A model generated the notes under the pieces. It worked only from the letters and a program-made list of their open reading frames with translations, did not search any database and was not told the origin of the DNA. From Microterricola pindariensis (GTDB lineage Bacteria > Actinomycetota > Actinomycetes > Actinomycetales > Microbacteriaceae), in the NCBI RefSeq assembly GCF_002936985.1, contig NZ_MPZN01000002.1, forward strand, positions 1-64,000: DNA of 64,000 nt, read 5' to 3'. The position numbers and the translations under genes were made by a program. Shown piece after piece: positions 1 to 8,352 of this stretch. Each line of letters starts with the position of its first letter. Positions within the stretch are counted from its first letter, which is position 1.

Positions 1-94
1 CCCTGCCAAGTAGCGCCTGCGGGCTCGACCGCCTCCCGCTTGCGCGCGCCCGCTCTCTCTCCCGTTGGCTCGGAAGCCAACGTGCGTCTCTCCC

Positions 95-949
95 GTTGGT
101 TGAGTAGGCGCGCTAGCGCCGTATCGGGACCCGGACGGGGCGTGAAACTGTGTCTGGCGCGGGGTCTCGATACGCTCGTTCCTCGCTACTCGACCAGCGG
201 GGTGTGGTGTCTCCCGTTGGCTCGGGGGAGCGTCAGCGGGGTGTGGTGTCTCGCGTTTGCTCGGGGGAGCGCCAGCGACCGAGGCCGACGTGGGTCCTCT
301 TCCGTTGGTCGAGTAGGCGCGCTAGCGCCGTATCGAGACCCTGACTCGGCGTGAAACTGTGTTTGGTGCGGGGTCTCGATACGCTCGTTCCTCGCTACTC
401 GACCAGCGGGTTGTGGTGTCTCCCGCTGGCTCGGGGGAGCGCCAGCGCCTCTCTCCCGGTGGCTCGAGGGAGCGCCAGCGACCGAAGCCAGCATCCTCTC
501 CCGTTGGTCGAGTAGGCGCGCCAGCGCCGTATCGAGACCCTGGCAGGGGGTGAGACTGTGTCTGGCGCGGGGTCTCGATACGCTCGTTCCTCGCTACTCG
601 ACCAGCGGGGTGTGGGGTCTCGCGGTGGCTCGGGGGAGCCTGCGACCGAAGCCGAAATCCTCTCCCGTTGGTTGAGTAGGCGCGCTAGCGCCGTATCGAG
701 ACCCTGGCAGGGCGTGAAACTGTGTGTGGTGCGGGGTCTCGATACGCTCGTTCCTCGCTACTCGACCAGCGGGGTGTGGTGTCTCGCGGTGGCTCGGGGG
801 AGCGCCAGCGGCCGAAGCCGAAGCACGTGGGTCTCTCCCGTTGGTCGAGTAGGCGCGCCAGCGCCGTATCGAGACCCTGACAGGGCGTGAAACTGTGTGT
901 GGTGGGGGGTCTCGATACGCTCGTTCCTTGCTACTCGATCAGCGGGGTG
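95..949. repeat. Tandem array of five compound hairpin repeats
   Basis: This gene-free stretch is built from five copies of a unit of about 165-210 bp. Each unit has a left arm reading GGTYGAGTAG then GTATCGRGACC (95-132, 304-341, 503-540, 667-704, 840-877). About 30 bp later comes a right arm reading GGTCTCGATAC then CTACTCGACC (161-200, 370-410, 569-608, 733-772, 905-944). The arms pair across an internal loop, so each unit could fold as one long hairpin. Between units lies a second short repeat, of the GGCTCGNGGGAGC..GCGACCGAAGCC type. Related single copies occur at 43251-43354 (first type) and at 13431-13582 and 36432-36469 (second type), all between genes. Bases 1-94 and 950-1010 are degenerate pieces of the same words. 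No gene is credible here. Confidence 0.85.
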
Positions 950-1010
950 TGGTGTCTCCCGTTGGCTCGAGGGAGCTTGCGACCGAAGCCAACGTGCACA
1001 AACGGAGGAG

Positions 1011-1040
1011 GGGCGGCCCGGTTTCGTGAACCGGCCGCCC
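1011..1040 (-). terminator. Hairpin terminator of the hydroxyacid oxidase operon
   Basis: GGGCGGCC and GCCGCCC arms, extended by CGGTT/AACCG with one bulged C, form a strong stem 23 bp beyond the oxidase stop codon. There is no clear U tract. It separates the operon from the repeat array. Confidence 0.6.
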
Positions 1041-1063
1041 GTCCTGACGTGTTTCCTCCGCTG

Positions 1064-2548
1064 CTACTCGGCGGAAGCGGGCTTCTTCGCAGCTGCGGGC
1101 TTCTTGGCGACAGCGGTCTTCGGCGCAGCCTTGGCGGCAGCGGTCTGGGCGGGAGCCGCCTTGGCCGCGGCCGTCTTGGGGGCAGCTGCCTTCGCGGGCG
1201 CCGCCTTTACGGCCGCCGCCTTCGCGGCGGTCGCCTTGGGCGCCGCCGCGGCGCGCGGGGTGCGCACCGTGCGGGGCTTCGACTCGGCAGTGGCCTCTGC
1301 GGCATCCGCCACGGCACGCGGGATCGGCGCCAGGCGGGTCAGCTGGGTCACGTGCTGCGGGCCGAGCTCGGCGAGTGTGGAGACCTCGAGCAGCTTCATA
1401 GTGCGCTCGATCTCGGTGCTCAGGATCGAGATGGTCTTGTCGACGCCGCGGCGGCCGCCGGCCATCAGGCCGTAGAGGTAGGCGCGGCCGATCAGCGTGA
1501 AGTCGGCGCCGAGGGCGACGGAGGCGACGATGTCGGCGCCGGACATGATGCCGGTGTCGATCTGCACCTCCATGTCGGAGCCGATCTCGCGGGCGACGGC
1601 GGGCAGCAGGTGGAAGGGGATCGGCGCGCGGTCGAGCTGGCGGCCGCCGTGGTTGGAGAGTACGACGCCGTCCACGCCCAGATCAGCGAGCTTCTTGGCG
1701 TCCTCGACCGTCTGCACGCCCTTGACGACGAGCTTGCCCGGCCACATCGAGCGGATGGTCGCGAGGTCGTCGAAGGAGATCGTCGGGTCCATGGCGTCGT
1801 TCAGCAGCTCGCCGACGGTGCCGCCGGTGGAGGAGAGCGAGGCGAACTCGAGCTTGGGGGTGGTGAGGAAGTTGATCCACCAGGCCGGACGGGGCAGGGC
1901 GTTGATGACGGTGCCGGGGGTGAGCTGCGGCGGGATCGAGAAGCCGTTGCGCTTGTCGCGGTGGCGGGCGCCGGCGACGGGGGTGTCGACCGTGAAGAAC
2001 AGGGTGTCGAAGCCGGCCGCGGCTGCGCGGCGCACGAGGTTGTAGGAGACCTCGCGATCCTTCATCACGTACAGCTGGAACCAGTTGCGGCCGTTCGGGT
2101 TGGCCGCCTTGACGTTCTCGATCGAGGTGGTGCCGAGGGTCGACAGGGTGAACGGGATGCCGGCCGCTCCGGCCGCGCCGGCGCCGGCCTCCTCGCCCTC
2201 GGTCTGCATCATGCGGGTGAAGCCGGTGGGCGCGATGCCGAACGGCAGTGCGCTCGGCCCGCCGAGCACCTCGCAGCTGGTGTCGACCACGGGCACGTTG
2301 CGCAGGATCGACGGGTGGAACTCGACGTCCTCGAACGCCTGGCGGGCGCGCTGCAGCGAGATCTCGCCCTCGGCCGAGCCCTCGGTGTAGTCAAAGGGGG
2401 CCTTCGGGGTGCGGCGCTGGGCGATGTCGCGCAGGTCGCTGATCGTCAGCGCCTTCTCCAGGCGGCGCTTGGTCGGGTTCATCGTGGGCTTCTTGAACTT
2501 CATCAGCTCGGCGAGCTCGATCGGGTTCGGGAACTGGCGTTTCACCAT
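1064..2548 (-). CDS. lldD: FMN-dependent 2-hydroxyacid (lactate-type) oxidase/dehydrogenase with histone-like C-terminal tail
   Basis: A 494-residue cytoplasmic FMN enzyme of the LldD/glycolate oxidase family, which oxidises L-lactate or a related 2-hydroxyacid to the 2-oxoacid. FMN-domain landmarks visible are FQLY (158-161), the conserved Lys in LVVKGV (276) and SNHGGRQLD with the active-site base His300. The catalytic domain ends near residue 400. Residues 422-494 form an unusual tail of Ala, Lys and Pro ([18 protein letters not shown]-like runs) resembling histone H1 or the tails of mycobacterial HU; this is not normal for the family. The ATG at 2548 has an AGGAG ribosome site and overlaps the end of the upstream FadR-type gene by 7 bp, so the two are co-translated. 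Exact substrate is inferred from the family and the regulator. Confidence 0.85.
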   Translation of the reverse strand: MVKRQFPNPIELAELMKFKKPTMNPTKRRLEKALTISDLRDIAQRRTPKAPFDYTEGSAEGEISLQRARQAFEDVEFHPSILRNVPVVDTSCEVLGGPSALPFGIAPTGFTRMMQTEGEEAGAGAAGAAGIPFTLSTLGTTSIENVKAANPNGRNWFQLYVMKDREVSYNLVRRAAAAGFDTLFFTVDTPVAGARHRDKRNGFSIPPQLTPGTVINALPRPAWWINFLTTPKLEFASLSSTGGTVGELLNDAMDPTISFDDLATIRSMWPGKLVVKGVQTVEDAKKLADLGVDGVVLSNHGGRQLDRAPIPFHLLPAVAREIGSDMEVQIDTGIMSGADIVASVALGADFTLIGRAYLYGLMAGGRRGVDKTISILSTEIERTMKLLEVSTLAELGPQHVTQLTRLAPIPRAVADAAEATAESKPRTVRTPRAAAAPKATAAKAAAVKAAPAKAAAPKTAAAKAAPAQTAAAKAAPKTAVAKKPAAAKKPASAE

Positions 2549-3252
2549 GGCGGCGTCTCCTGGGGGTGTGTTTCGGTGTAGTAGCCCGTGATGTGGGCAT
2601 GGATTAGGGTGCTGGCGGCGGCGGCGTCGCTGGCCGTGATGGCTGCGACGATGCCGTGGTGTTCGGTGCGGAGGCGGCGCAGGGTGGCGCCCCAGTCGGC
2701 GACGGCGGGCAGGCCGGCGAGGGCGTAGCTCTCGACCGCCTCGCGCAGCCCGGCCATCATGGCGGTGACGACCTGGTTGCCGGATGCCTCGGCCAGCGCG
2801 ACGTGGAACTGCGCGTCGAGGGCGAGGAACTCGGCCGGCGTGAGCGCGTCGTCGTCCATGGCCGCGAGCAGGAGTTCGGCCGCGTCGAGGGGGCCGGCGG
2901 CATCCGCGAGCCCGGCTACGATCTGCGTCTCGAGCAGCAGGCGGGTCTTCACGATGTCGGCGACGGGGAAGCCCTGGGCGGCCACCTGCAGGCGCATCAG
3001 CGCCGACATGCCGCCTTGCGGGGTCGCGATGATGATGGCGCCCGCGCTCGGCCCGCTGCCGGTCTGGGTGCGGATGAGGCCGAAGCCCTCGAGCACGCGC
3101 ACGGCCTCGCGCACGCTGGAGCGGCCGACGCCGAGCTCGGTCGCGAGCGCGCGCTCCGGCGGCAGGTGGTCGCCGGGCAGCAGCTTGCCGTCGAGCAGCT
3201 CGCGCTCGATGTGGCGCAGCACGAGCTCCCAAGCGCGTGGCACGACGGGCAT
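2542..3252 (-). CDS. FadR-family (GntR) transcriptional regulator, LldR-like
   Basis: 236 residues. The N-terminal winged helix-turn-helix spans about residues 5-70 ([22 protein letters not shown]). The FCD ligand-binding domain follows (about 95-220), with [14 protein letters not shown] and the [10 protein letters not shown] segment that supply metal-binding His/Asp residues in this family. It is the first gene of the operon with the hydroxyacid oxidase and overlaps it by 7 bp. Two TGGTC-N-GACCA palindromes lie about 48-72 bp upstream of its start, so it very likely represses its own operon and is released by lactate or a similar acid. The start is the ATG at 3252, just ahead of the HTH; longer in-frame starts would run through the operator. 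Confidence 0.85.
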   Translation of the reverse strand: MPVVPRAWELVLRHIERELLDGKLLPGDHLPPERALATELGVGRSSVREAVRVLEGFGLIRTQTGSGPSAGAIIIATPQGGMSALMRLQVAAQGFPVADIVKTRLLLETQIVAGLADAAGPLDAAELLLAAMDDDALTPAEFLALDAQFHVALAEASGNQVVTAMMAGLREAVESYALAGLPAVADWGATLRRLRTEHHGIVAAITASDAAAASTLIHAHITGYYTETHPQETPPW

Positions 3253-3299
3253 GGTGCTCCTCTGCGGTGAGTCCGGCTGGCTATGTTGCCGGTGTTCTG

Positions 3300-3324
3300 T
3301 GGTCAGACCACTGTGGTCTGACCA
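3300..3324. promoter_or_regulatory. Double FadR/LldR-type operator
   Basis: Two perfect palindromes, TGGTCAGACCA (3300-3310) and TGGTCTGACCA (3314-3324), have centres 14 bp apart. They match the TGGT-N3-ACCA consensus of FadR-type GntR proteins. They lie upstream of the regulator gene at 2542-3252 and are its probable autoregulatory site. Confidence 0.8.
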
Positions 3325-3370
3325 CACAGTAGCACGCGGCATCGCGCCCGGCCGGCGCCCGGCGAAAAAA

Positions 3371-3424
3371 CAGGAGGAGAGCGGCGCGACGCCTCCATGG
3401 AGGGGTCGCACCGCTCTGCTCCTG
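3371..3424. terminator. 54-bp near-perfect palindrome flanked by A6 and T4
   Basis: Two 27-bp arms with only three mismatches meet with no spacer around CCATGG. The element is preceded by six A (3365-3370) and followed by AGTTTT, so it looks like a terminator on both strands. Unusually it lies between two divergent genes, where no transcript should end. A sister element of the same 54-bp length, with the same CAGGA and CCTG ends, occurs at 13594-13647. Confidence 0.6.
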
Positions 3425-3469
3425 AGTTTTGTGAACGATGCCACCCGTGCGCTGTGGGAGGATCGGCGC

Positions 3470-3559
3470 GTGAGTGTGACTAAGGAACGGCAGGACCACA
3501 AAATCAAGACCGCATCCGGGGGATTCGCGCACGCCAGCGGCACGGCGGCCGCGCTGTGA
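3470..3559 (+). CDS. Possible 29-residue leader ORF coupled to the hydrolase gene
   Basis: A GTG-initiated ORF of 29 codons with a GGAGG ribosome site 9 bp upstream. Its TGA stop overlaps the GTG start of the membrane hydrolase gene (GTGA), the usual sign of translational coupling. The peptide is hydrophilic and matches no family I know. It could be a genuine small protein, a leader peptide that sets hydrolase expression, or chance. Downstream translation would depend on it, since the hydrolase GTG has no obvious strong ribosome site of its own. Confidence 0.4.
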   Translation: MSVTKERQDHKIKTASGGFAHASGTAAAL

Positions 3560-5229
3560 GCCGATTCCGCCTGTTTGCGGGCCGCACCTGGTGGCGCCTG
3601 GATGCCGGCGGCCTCGCACTCGGCCTGGTGCTCGCCGCGCTCTCACTCACCCCCTCCCTGTTGCCGCGCCCCGCGCTGCTGCAGGGCGTGATCGCCGGCC
3701 TGAGCTTCGCCGTCGGCTATGCGGTCGGCGCCCTGCTCGTCGCGCTGCTGCGCCCGCTGGCCAGGCGCCTGATCGGCTGGCGGCCGAGCGCGGCCGTCAT
3801 CCGCTGGACCTGGATCGCCGGGGCCGTCGTCGTGCTCGCCGCCGGGGCCTGGTTCGCCGTCCTGGCCGTGGCCTGGCAGAACGAGGTGCGCGCGCTCGTC
3901 GAGATGCCGCCGGTCGACGGCGTCGACATCGCCGCCTTCTACCTCGGCGCCCTCCCCGTCGCCGTGCTCTGCCTCGCCATCGGCCGCGGCATCCGCCGCC
4001 TGCACCGCGGGCTCAGCCGGCTCGTCGGCCCGTTGATCGGCGCGCTCGGCGCAGCCCTCCTGGTCGGGCTCGGCGCCTTCACCCTCGGCACCGTCGTGAT
4101 GGGCGCCATCGACGGCATCTACGAGGCCCGCAACGCCGCGCCCGCCCACTGGGTCAGCGAGCCGACGAGCGAGTTCCACTCGGCCGGCGCCGACTCGCCG
4201 ATGGAGTGGGAGACCCTCGGCCGGCACGGCACCGCCTTCCTCGGCGGCGGGCCGACGGCGGATGACATCGCCGAGGTCACCGGCGAGAGCGCGCTCGAGC
4301 CGATCCGCGTCTACTCCTCGCTGCACACCGCCGACAGCACCGCGGGCCGGGCGGCGCTCGCGGTGGACGAGCTCGTGCGCACGGGCGCATTCGAGCGCTC
4401 GGTGCTCGTCGTCGCCACGGCCACCGGATCCGGCTGGCTCGAGCCGCAGACGACCGACTCGCTCGAGTACCTGCACGGCGGCGACACCGCGATCGTGTCG
4501 ATGCAGTACGCGTACACGCCGAGCTGGGTGTCCTTCGTGTTCGAGCCGGATGCGCCGGTCGACGCCGCCCGGGTGCTCTTCGACGCGGTGCATGCCGAGT
4601 GGCTGACGCACCCGGCATCCGAGCGCCCCAAGCTGATCAGCTACGGGCTGAGCCTCGGCGCGCACGGCAGCCAGTCGACCTTCGCCGACCTCGCCGAGGT
4701 GCGCGAGCGCACCGACGGCGCCCTGTTCGTCGGCAGCCCGAACGGCACCCCGCTCTGGCGCGAGCTGCAGGCCGCGCGGGAGTCGGGCAGCCCCGCCTGG
4801 CAGCCGGTGCTCGACGCCGGCGCCGAGGTGCGCTGGATGTCGCAGCCCGGCGACTTCGACAAACTGGCCGGCCCGTGGGGCGAGCCGCACGTCGCCTACC
4901 TGCAGCACGCCACCGACCCGGTCACCTGGCTCGGGCCCGAGCTGCTCTGGGCCGAGCCGGACTGGCTCCTGCCGGGCCAGCGCGCCGCCGACGTCAGCCC
5001 GAACATGCACTGGATCCCTGTCGTGACGGCGCTGCAGGTGGTCGTGGACATGCTGATGGGGGAGAGTGTTCCGGCCAGCCACGGCCACAACTACGGCGAC
5101 GTCGTGCTCGACGGCTGGGCGGCCGTCACCGGCGACGGGGGGCTCGACGCGGCCGCGATCGAGCGCATCCGCGCCGTCATCGCCGAGTACGCCGCCGTGC
5201 GGCCGGTCGGCAGCTCGGTCGGCGAGTAG
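3556..5229 (+). CDS. Membrane-anchored alpha/beta-hydrolase (DUF2319 type)
   Basis: 557 residues in two parts. The N-terminal part has about five hydrophobic helices (roughly 17-35, 41-66, 84-108, 128-146 and 158-184). The C-terminal catalytic domain begins near residue 245 and has a nucleophile elbow GLSLG with Ser366. A late His-rich segment, ASHGHNYGD, probably carries the catalytic His. This layout is typical of the actinobacterial alpha/beta-hydrolase family with a membrane N-domain, whose substrates are unknown (a lipid or ester is likely). The GTG start at 3556 overlaps a short upstream ORF. It converges on the lrp gene, with a hairpin between them. Confidence 0.85.
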   Translation: MSRFRLFAGRTWWRLDAGGLALGLVLAALSLTPSLLPRPALLQGVIAGLSFAVGYAVGALLVALLRPLARRLIGWRPSAAVIRWTWIAGAVVVLAAGAWFAVLAVAWQNEVRALVEMPPVDGVDIAAFYLGALPVAVLCLAIGRGIRRLHRGLSRLVGPLIGALGAALLVGLGAFTLGTVVMGAIDGIYEARNAAPAHWVSEPTSEFHSAGADSPMEWETLGRHGTAFLGGGPTADDIAEVTGESALEPIRVYSSLHTADSTAGRAALAVDELVRTGAFERSVLVVATATGSGWLEPQTTDSLEYLHGGDTAIVSMQYAYTPSWVSFVFEPDAPVDAARVLFDAVHAEWLTHPASERPKLISYGLSLGAHGSQSTFADLAEVRERTDGALFVGSPNGTPLWRELQAARESGSPAWQPVLDAGAEVRWMSQPGDFDKLAGPWGEPHVAYLQHATDPVTWLGPELLWAEPDWLLPGQRAADVSPNMHWIPVVTALQVVVDMLMGESVPASHGHNYGDVVLDGWAAVTGDGGLDAAAIERIRAVIAEYAAVRPVGSSVGE

Positions 5230-5250
5230 GCGCGGCGCGCCGGATGCCGG

Positions 5251-5276
5251 GAGCCGCCGCCCGCGGCGGCGGGCTC
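5251..5276. terminator. GC hairpin between convergent genes
   Basis: GAGCCGCCGCC pairs with GGCGGCGGGCTC across a 3-4 nt loop, with one bulge. It sits between the hydrolase stop and the lrp stop codon, which it overlaps. Likely a shared terminator. Confidence 0.5.
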
Positions 5277-5781
5277 AGCGGCGCGGGGCCTGGTACTCGA
5301 AGATCACGCTCGTGCTGGTGCCGGCCACCTCGGGGCGCACGCTCAGCGTGTCGGCCACGAGCGTGCGCAGCGCCTCGGAATCGCGCACGGCGACGTGCAG
5401 GAGGAAATCCCGGTCGCCGGTGACGAAGAACACGCCCTCCACGGCGCTCAGCGAGCTGAGGTACTGCGAGAAGGCGTTCAGCTGCGGGCGCGCGTGCGAG
5501 TGCAGCCGCACCGAGATCAGTGCCTGCAGGCCGCGGCCGAGGGCGGCCGGGTCGATGTCGGCGTGGAAGCCGCGGATGACGCCGCGCTCCCGCAGCGAGC
5601 GGATGCGGGCCAGGCAGGTGGACGGGGCGATGCCGACCGCCTCGGCGATGGCCGTGTTCGGCATCCGGGCGTCCTGCTGCAGGAGTCTGAGGATCAGCCG
5701 GTCGACGTCGTCGAGGCGAACAATGTTTGCTTCGTCCGCCTCGGGACGTGCTGATTCCGAATAAGTGACCATGCATGGCAT
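5275..5781 (-). CDS. Lrp/AsnC-family transcriptional regulator
   Basis: 168 residues. The N-terminal HTH reads LDDVDRLILRLLQQDARMPNTA, then VGIAPSTCLARIRSL, and a C-terminal RAM (amino-acid sensing) domain follows. It is divergent from the D-amino-acid dehydrogenase and alanine racemase genes with about 100 bp between them, which is the standard arrangement of a Lrp-type activator such as DadR/BkdR that senses alanine. Starts at 5781 or 5772 are both possible; neither has a strong ribosome site. The region between holds overlapping palindromes CCATGCATGG (5769-5778) and GCATGGCATGC (5773-5783) at the start codon. Confidence 0.88.
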   Translation of the reverse strand: MPCMVTYSESARPEADEANIVRLDDVDRLILRLLQQDARMPNTAIAEAVGIAPSTCLARIRSLRERGVIRGFHADIDPAALGRGLQALISVRLHSHARPQLNAFSQYLSSLSAVEGVFFVTGDRDFLLHVAVRDSEALRTLVADTLSVRPEVAGTSTSVIFEYQAPRR

Positions 5782-5881
5782 GCTATTCCGCCGATCGTGC
5801 GAAAGAGAAGGCTCCCGGCTGAATATTTGGCCAAGATGGCAGCTGAGGCCGTCACCGTGGACGGCGCGAAATGGAGTTGCC

Positions 5882-7129
5882 GTGCCCGTGAATTCGCCCG
5901 CCCCGCGTCGAGTCGTCATCGTCGGAGCCGGAATGGTCGGCCTCGCCACCGCGTGGCACCTGCAGGAGCATGGCGTCGAGGTCACCGTGCTCGAGCGGGA
6001 AGGCGTCGCCGCCGGGGCATCGTGGGGCAACGCCGGCTGGCTGGCGCCCGGCATGGCGATGCCGCTCTCCGATCCCAGCCTCTGGGCGTATGGGCCCCGC
6101 GCCATGCTCGACCCGGCCGCGCCGCTCTCGATCCCGCTGCGCATCGACCCCACACTCTGGTCGTTCCTGACCCGTTTCATCTCCCGGGCCACCAACCGGG
6201 CCTGGGCCCAGACCATGGACGCCCTGACCGGGATCGACCTGCTCGCCCTCGAGGCCTTCGACGAGCTCGTCGCCGGCGGGGTGCAGGCCGAGACGAAGGA
6301 GCAGCCGTTCATCATCGGCTTCGAGAAGGAGGAGCAGAGCCGCCACTTCCGGCACGAGATGGAGCTGGTCGAGCGGGCCGGCCAGTCGGTTCCGCTGACG
6401 ACCGTGGAGAACCCGCGCCAGCTCGTGCCCCAGCTCACCGACGCCGTCCAGACGGTGCTCGCCCTCGGCGGGCAGCGCTTCATGGCGCCCGGCGACTTCG
6501 TCGAGGCGCTCGCCCAGTCGGTGCGCGAGCGCGGCGGCACCATCGACACCACCGCGAGCGTCACCCGGGCGACGCGCCGCGGCAACGGGGTCGTCGCGGA
6601 GCTGGGCGATGGCCGCAGCGTGGATGCCGACGCCATCGTGCTGGCGAACGGGGCGTGGCTGCCCGGGCTCGCCCGCGAGCACGGCGTGCGCACCCTGGTG
6701 CAGGCCGGCCGCGGCTACTCCTTCAGCGTCGCGACCGATCAGCCCGCCGAGTACCCCATCTACTTCCCGAACCGGCGCGTGGCCTGCACGCCGTTCCACG
6801 GCCGCCTGCGCATCGCCGGCACCATGGAGTTCCGCCGGCCGGACGAACCGCTGCGCGCCCGCCGGATCGACGACATCGTCAACTCGGTGCGCCCGCTGTT
6901 CACGAACATGGACCTCGACGACCGGCAGGACGAGTGGGTCGGCTCCCGCCCGGTCACCCCGGACGGCCTGCCGCTTGTCGGGGCGACGGCGACGCCCGGA
7001 ATCTACGCCGCCGGCGGCCACGGCATGTGGGGGATCGTGCTCGGCCCGGCCACCGGCAAACTGCTGGCCCAACAGATGATGACCGGCGTCGTGGCGCCGC
7101 AGATCGCCCCGTTCGACCCGCTGCGATGA
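5882..7129 (+). CDS. dadA: D-amino-acid dehydrogenase (DadA-type FAD oxidoreductase)
   Basis: 415 residues of the DAO/DadA flavoprotein family. The FAD-binding Rossmann motif GAGMVG is at 15-20, followed by VTVLEREGVAAGASWGNAGW, where the AGASWGNAG turn is typical of DadA. The C-terminal DGLPLVGATATPGIYAAGGHGMWG is the second FAD contact. It oxidatively deaminates D-amino acids, chiefly D-alanine, to 2-oxoacids. The chosen GTG at 5882 is 5 bp after a GGAG site and removes a non-conserved 39-residue extension. The stop overlaps the alanine racemase ATG (ATGA), so L-alanine can be racemised and oxidised as in the dadAX operon, probably under the divergent Lrp regulator. Confidence 0.85.
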   Translation: MPVNSPAPRRVVIVGAGMVGLATAWHLQEHGVEVTVLEREGVAAGASWGNAGWLAPGMAMPLSDPSLWAYGPRAMLDPAAPLSIPLRIDPTLWSFLTRFISRATNRAWAQTMDALTGIDLLALEAFDELVAGGVQAETKEQPFIIGFEKEEQSRHFRHEMELVERAGQSVPLTTVENPRQLVPQLTDAVQTVLALGGQRFMAPGDFVEALAQSVRERGGTIDTTASVTRATRRGNGVVAELGDGRSVDADAIVLANGAWLPGLAREHGVRTLVQAGRGYSFSVATDQPAEYPIYFPNRRVACTPFHGRLRIAGTMEFRRPDEPLRARRIDDIVNSVRPLFTNMDLDDRQDEWVGSRPVTPDGLPLVGATATPGIYAAGGHGMWGIVLGPATGKLLAQQMMTGVVAPQIAPFDPLR

Positions 7130-8301
7130 GCGACGGGCCCGGGCTCGTGGCGCGGCCGGCGGGCGAGCCCGAGCCCGCTGTGCTGGCGACGATCGACCTC
7201 GCCGCGATCCGGCACAACGTGGGGCTGCTGCGCGAGCGCGCCGGGGGAGCGGCGGTGATGGTGGTCGTGAAGGCCGACGGCTACGGCCACGGCGCCGCCG
7301 CGTGCGCCACGGCCGCCCTGCAGGCCGGCGCCAGCGAGATCGGGGTGGCGACGATCGATGAGGCGCTCGCGCTGCGCCGAGCCGGCATCCGCGCCCCGAT
7401 CCTGGCCTGGCTGCACGCCCCTGAGGCTCAGTTCCTGGAGGCGCAGTTCCGGGAGGCGCTCGAGGCCGACATCGCGCTGGGCGTCTCGTCGATCGCGCAG
7501 GCCAGGGCGGTGCGCGTGATCGCCGCGACCCGGGCGCGCCCCGTGCGGGTCGACCTCAAGCTCGACACCGGGCTCGCCCGCAACGGCGCCCCGCCCGCCG
7601 AGTGGGCGCCGGTCATGCGCGAGCTCGCGGCGGCCGAACGGGAGAGCGGCCTGCGCGTGCGCGGCCTGTTCTCGCACCTCGCCTGCGCCGACGAGCCGCG
7701 GCACCCGCTGAGCGATGTGCAGGCCGCCCGGTTCCGCGAGGGCATTGCGCTCGCCCGTCGCATCGGGCTCACCCCGAGCGTCAACCACCTGGCCAACTCG
7801 GCGGCCGCGCTCACCCGGCCCGACCTCGCCTTCGACATGGTGCGGGCAGGGATCGCCAGCTACGGCCTCACACCCATCCCGGCGCTCGGCGGCCTCGGCC
7901 TGCGCCCCGCCCTCGCGCTCCGGGCGCGGATCGCGCTCACCAAGCGCATCGGCGCGGGCGACGGCGTCTCCTACGGCCACGCCTGGGCGGCCGAGCGGGC
8001 CGGCACCGTGGCGCTCGTGCCGATGGGCTACGCCGACGGCCTGCCGCGCGCGCTGTCCGGCCGCTTCTCCGTGAGGATCGGCGGGCACCGCTACCCCGCG
8101 GTCGGCCGCATCTGCATGGACCAGTTCCTGGTGGACCTCGGCGACAACCCCGACGGCGTCCGTGCGGGCGACATGGCCGCCCTCATCGGGCCGACACCGC
8201 TCGACACCACCCTGCAGGACTGGGCCGACGAGCTTGGCACCATCACGTACGAGCTCGCGACCCTGCTGCGCGGCCGCACCGCGCGGGCCCACACCGGGTA
8301 G
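7126..8301 (+). CDS. alr: Alanine racemase (catabolic DadX role likely)
   Basis: 391 residues of a fold-type III PLP enzyme. The PLP lysine is Lys49 in VVVKADGYGHG. The second catalytic base is Tyr283 in GVSYGHAW. The C-terminal beta domain carries VGRICMDQFLVDLG. It interconverts L- and D-alanine. Translation is coupled to dadA by an ATGA overlap, so a catabolic role is more likely than cell-wall supply, although it could serve both. The first 18 residues are an extra non-conserved stretch, and a later start is possible. Confidence 0.9.
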   Translation: MSDGPGLVARPAGEPEPAVLATIDLAAIRHNVGLLRERAGGAAVMVVVKADGYGHGAAACATAALQAGASEIGVATIDEALALRRAGIRAPILAWLHAPEAQFLEAQFREALEADIALGVSSIAQARAVRVIAATRARPVRVDLKLDTGLARNGAPPAEWAPVMRELAAAERESGLRVRGLFSHLACADEPRHPLSDVQAARFREGIALARRIGLTPSVNHLANSAAALTRPDLAFDMVRAGIASYGLTPIPALGGLGLRPALALRARIALTKRIGAGDGVSYGHAWAAERAGTVALVPMGYADGLPRALSGRFSVRIGGHRYPAVGRICMDQFLVDLGDNPDGVRAGDMAALIGPTPLDTTLQDWADELGTITYELATLLRGRTARAHTG

Positions 8302-8352
8302 GCCGGCGCGCCGCCCCGGCCGAGCGCCCGGGCAAGCGCCCCGGCCGAGCGC

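Noticed and set aside
40-890. Several overlapping ORFs of 60-110 codons in the repeat array
   Set aside because: They are read through the repeats in different frames, repeat the same peptide words (CGAGTAGGCGC translations) and have no ribosome sites; not genes.
1064-3232. A 722-codon ORF fusing the regulator region with the oxidase
   Set aside because: The N-terminal part is the FadR gene read in the wrong frame; the oxidase starts at the ATG at 2548 with its own AGGAG site.
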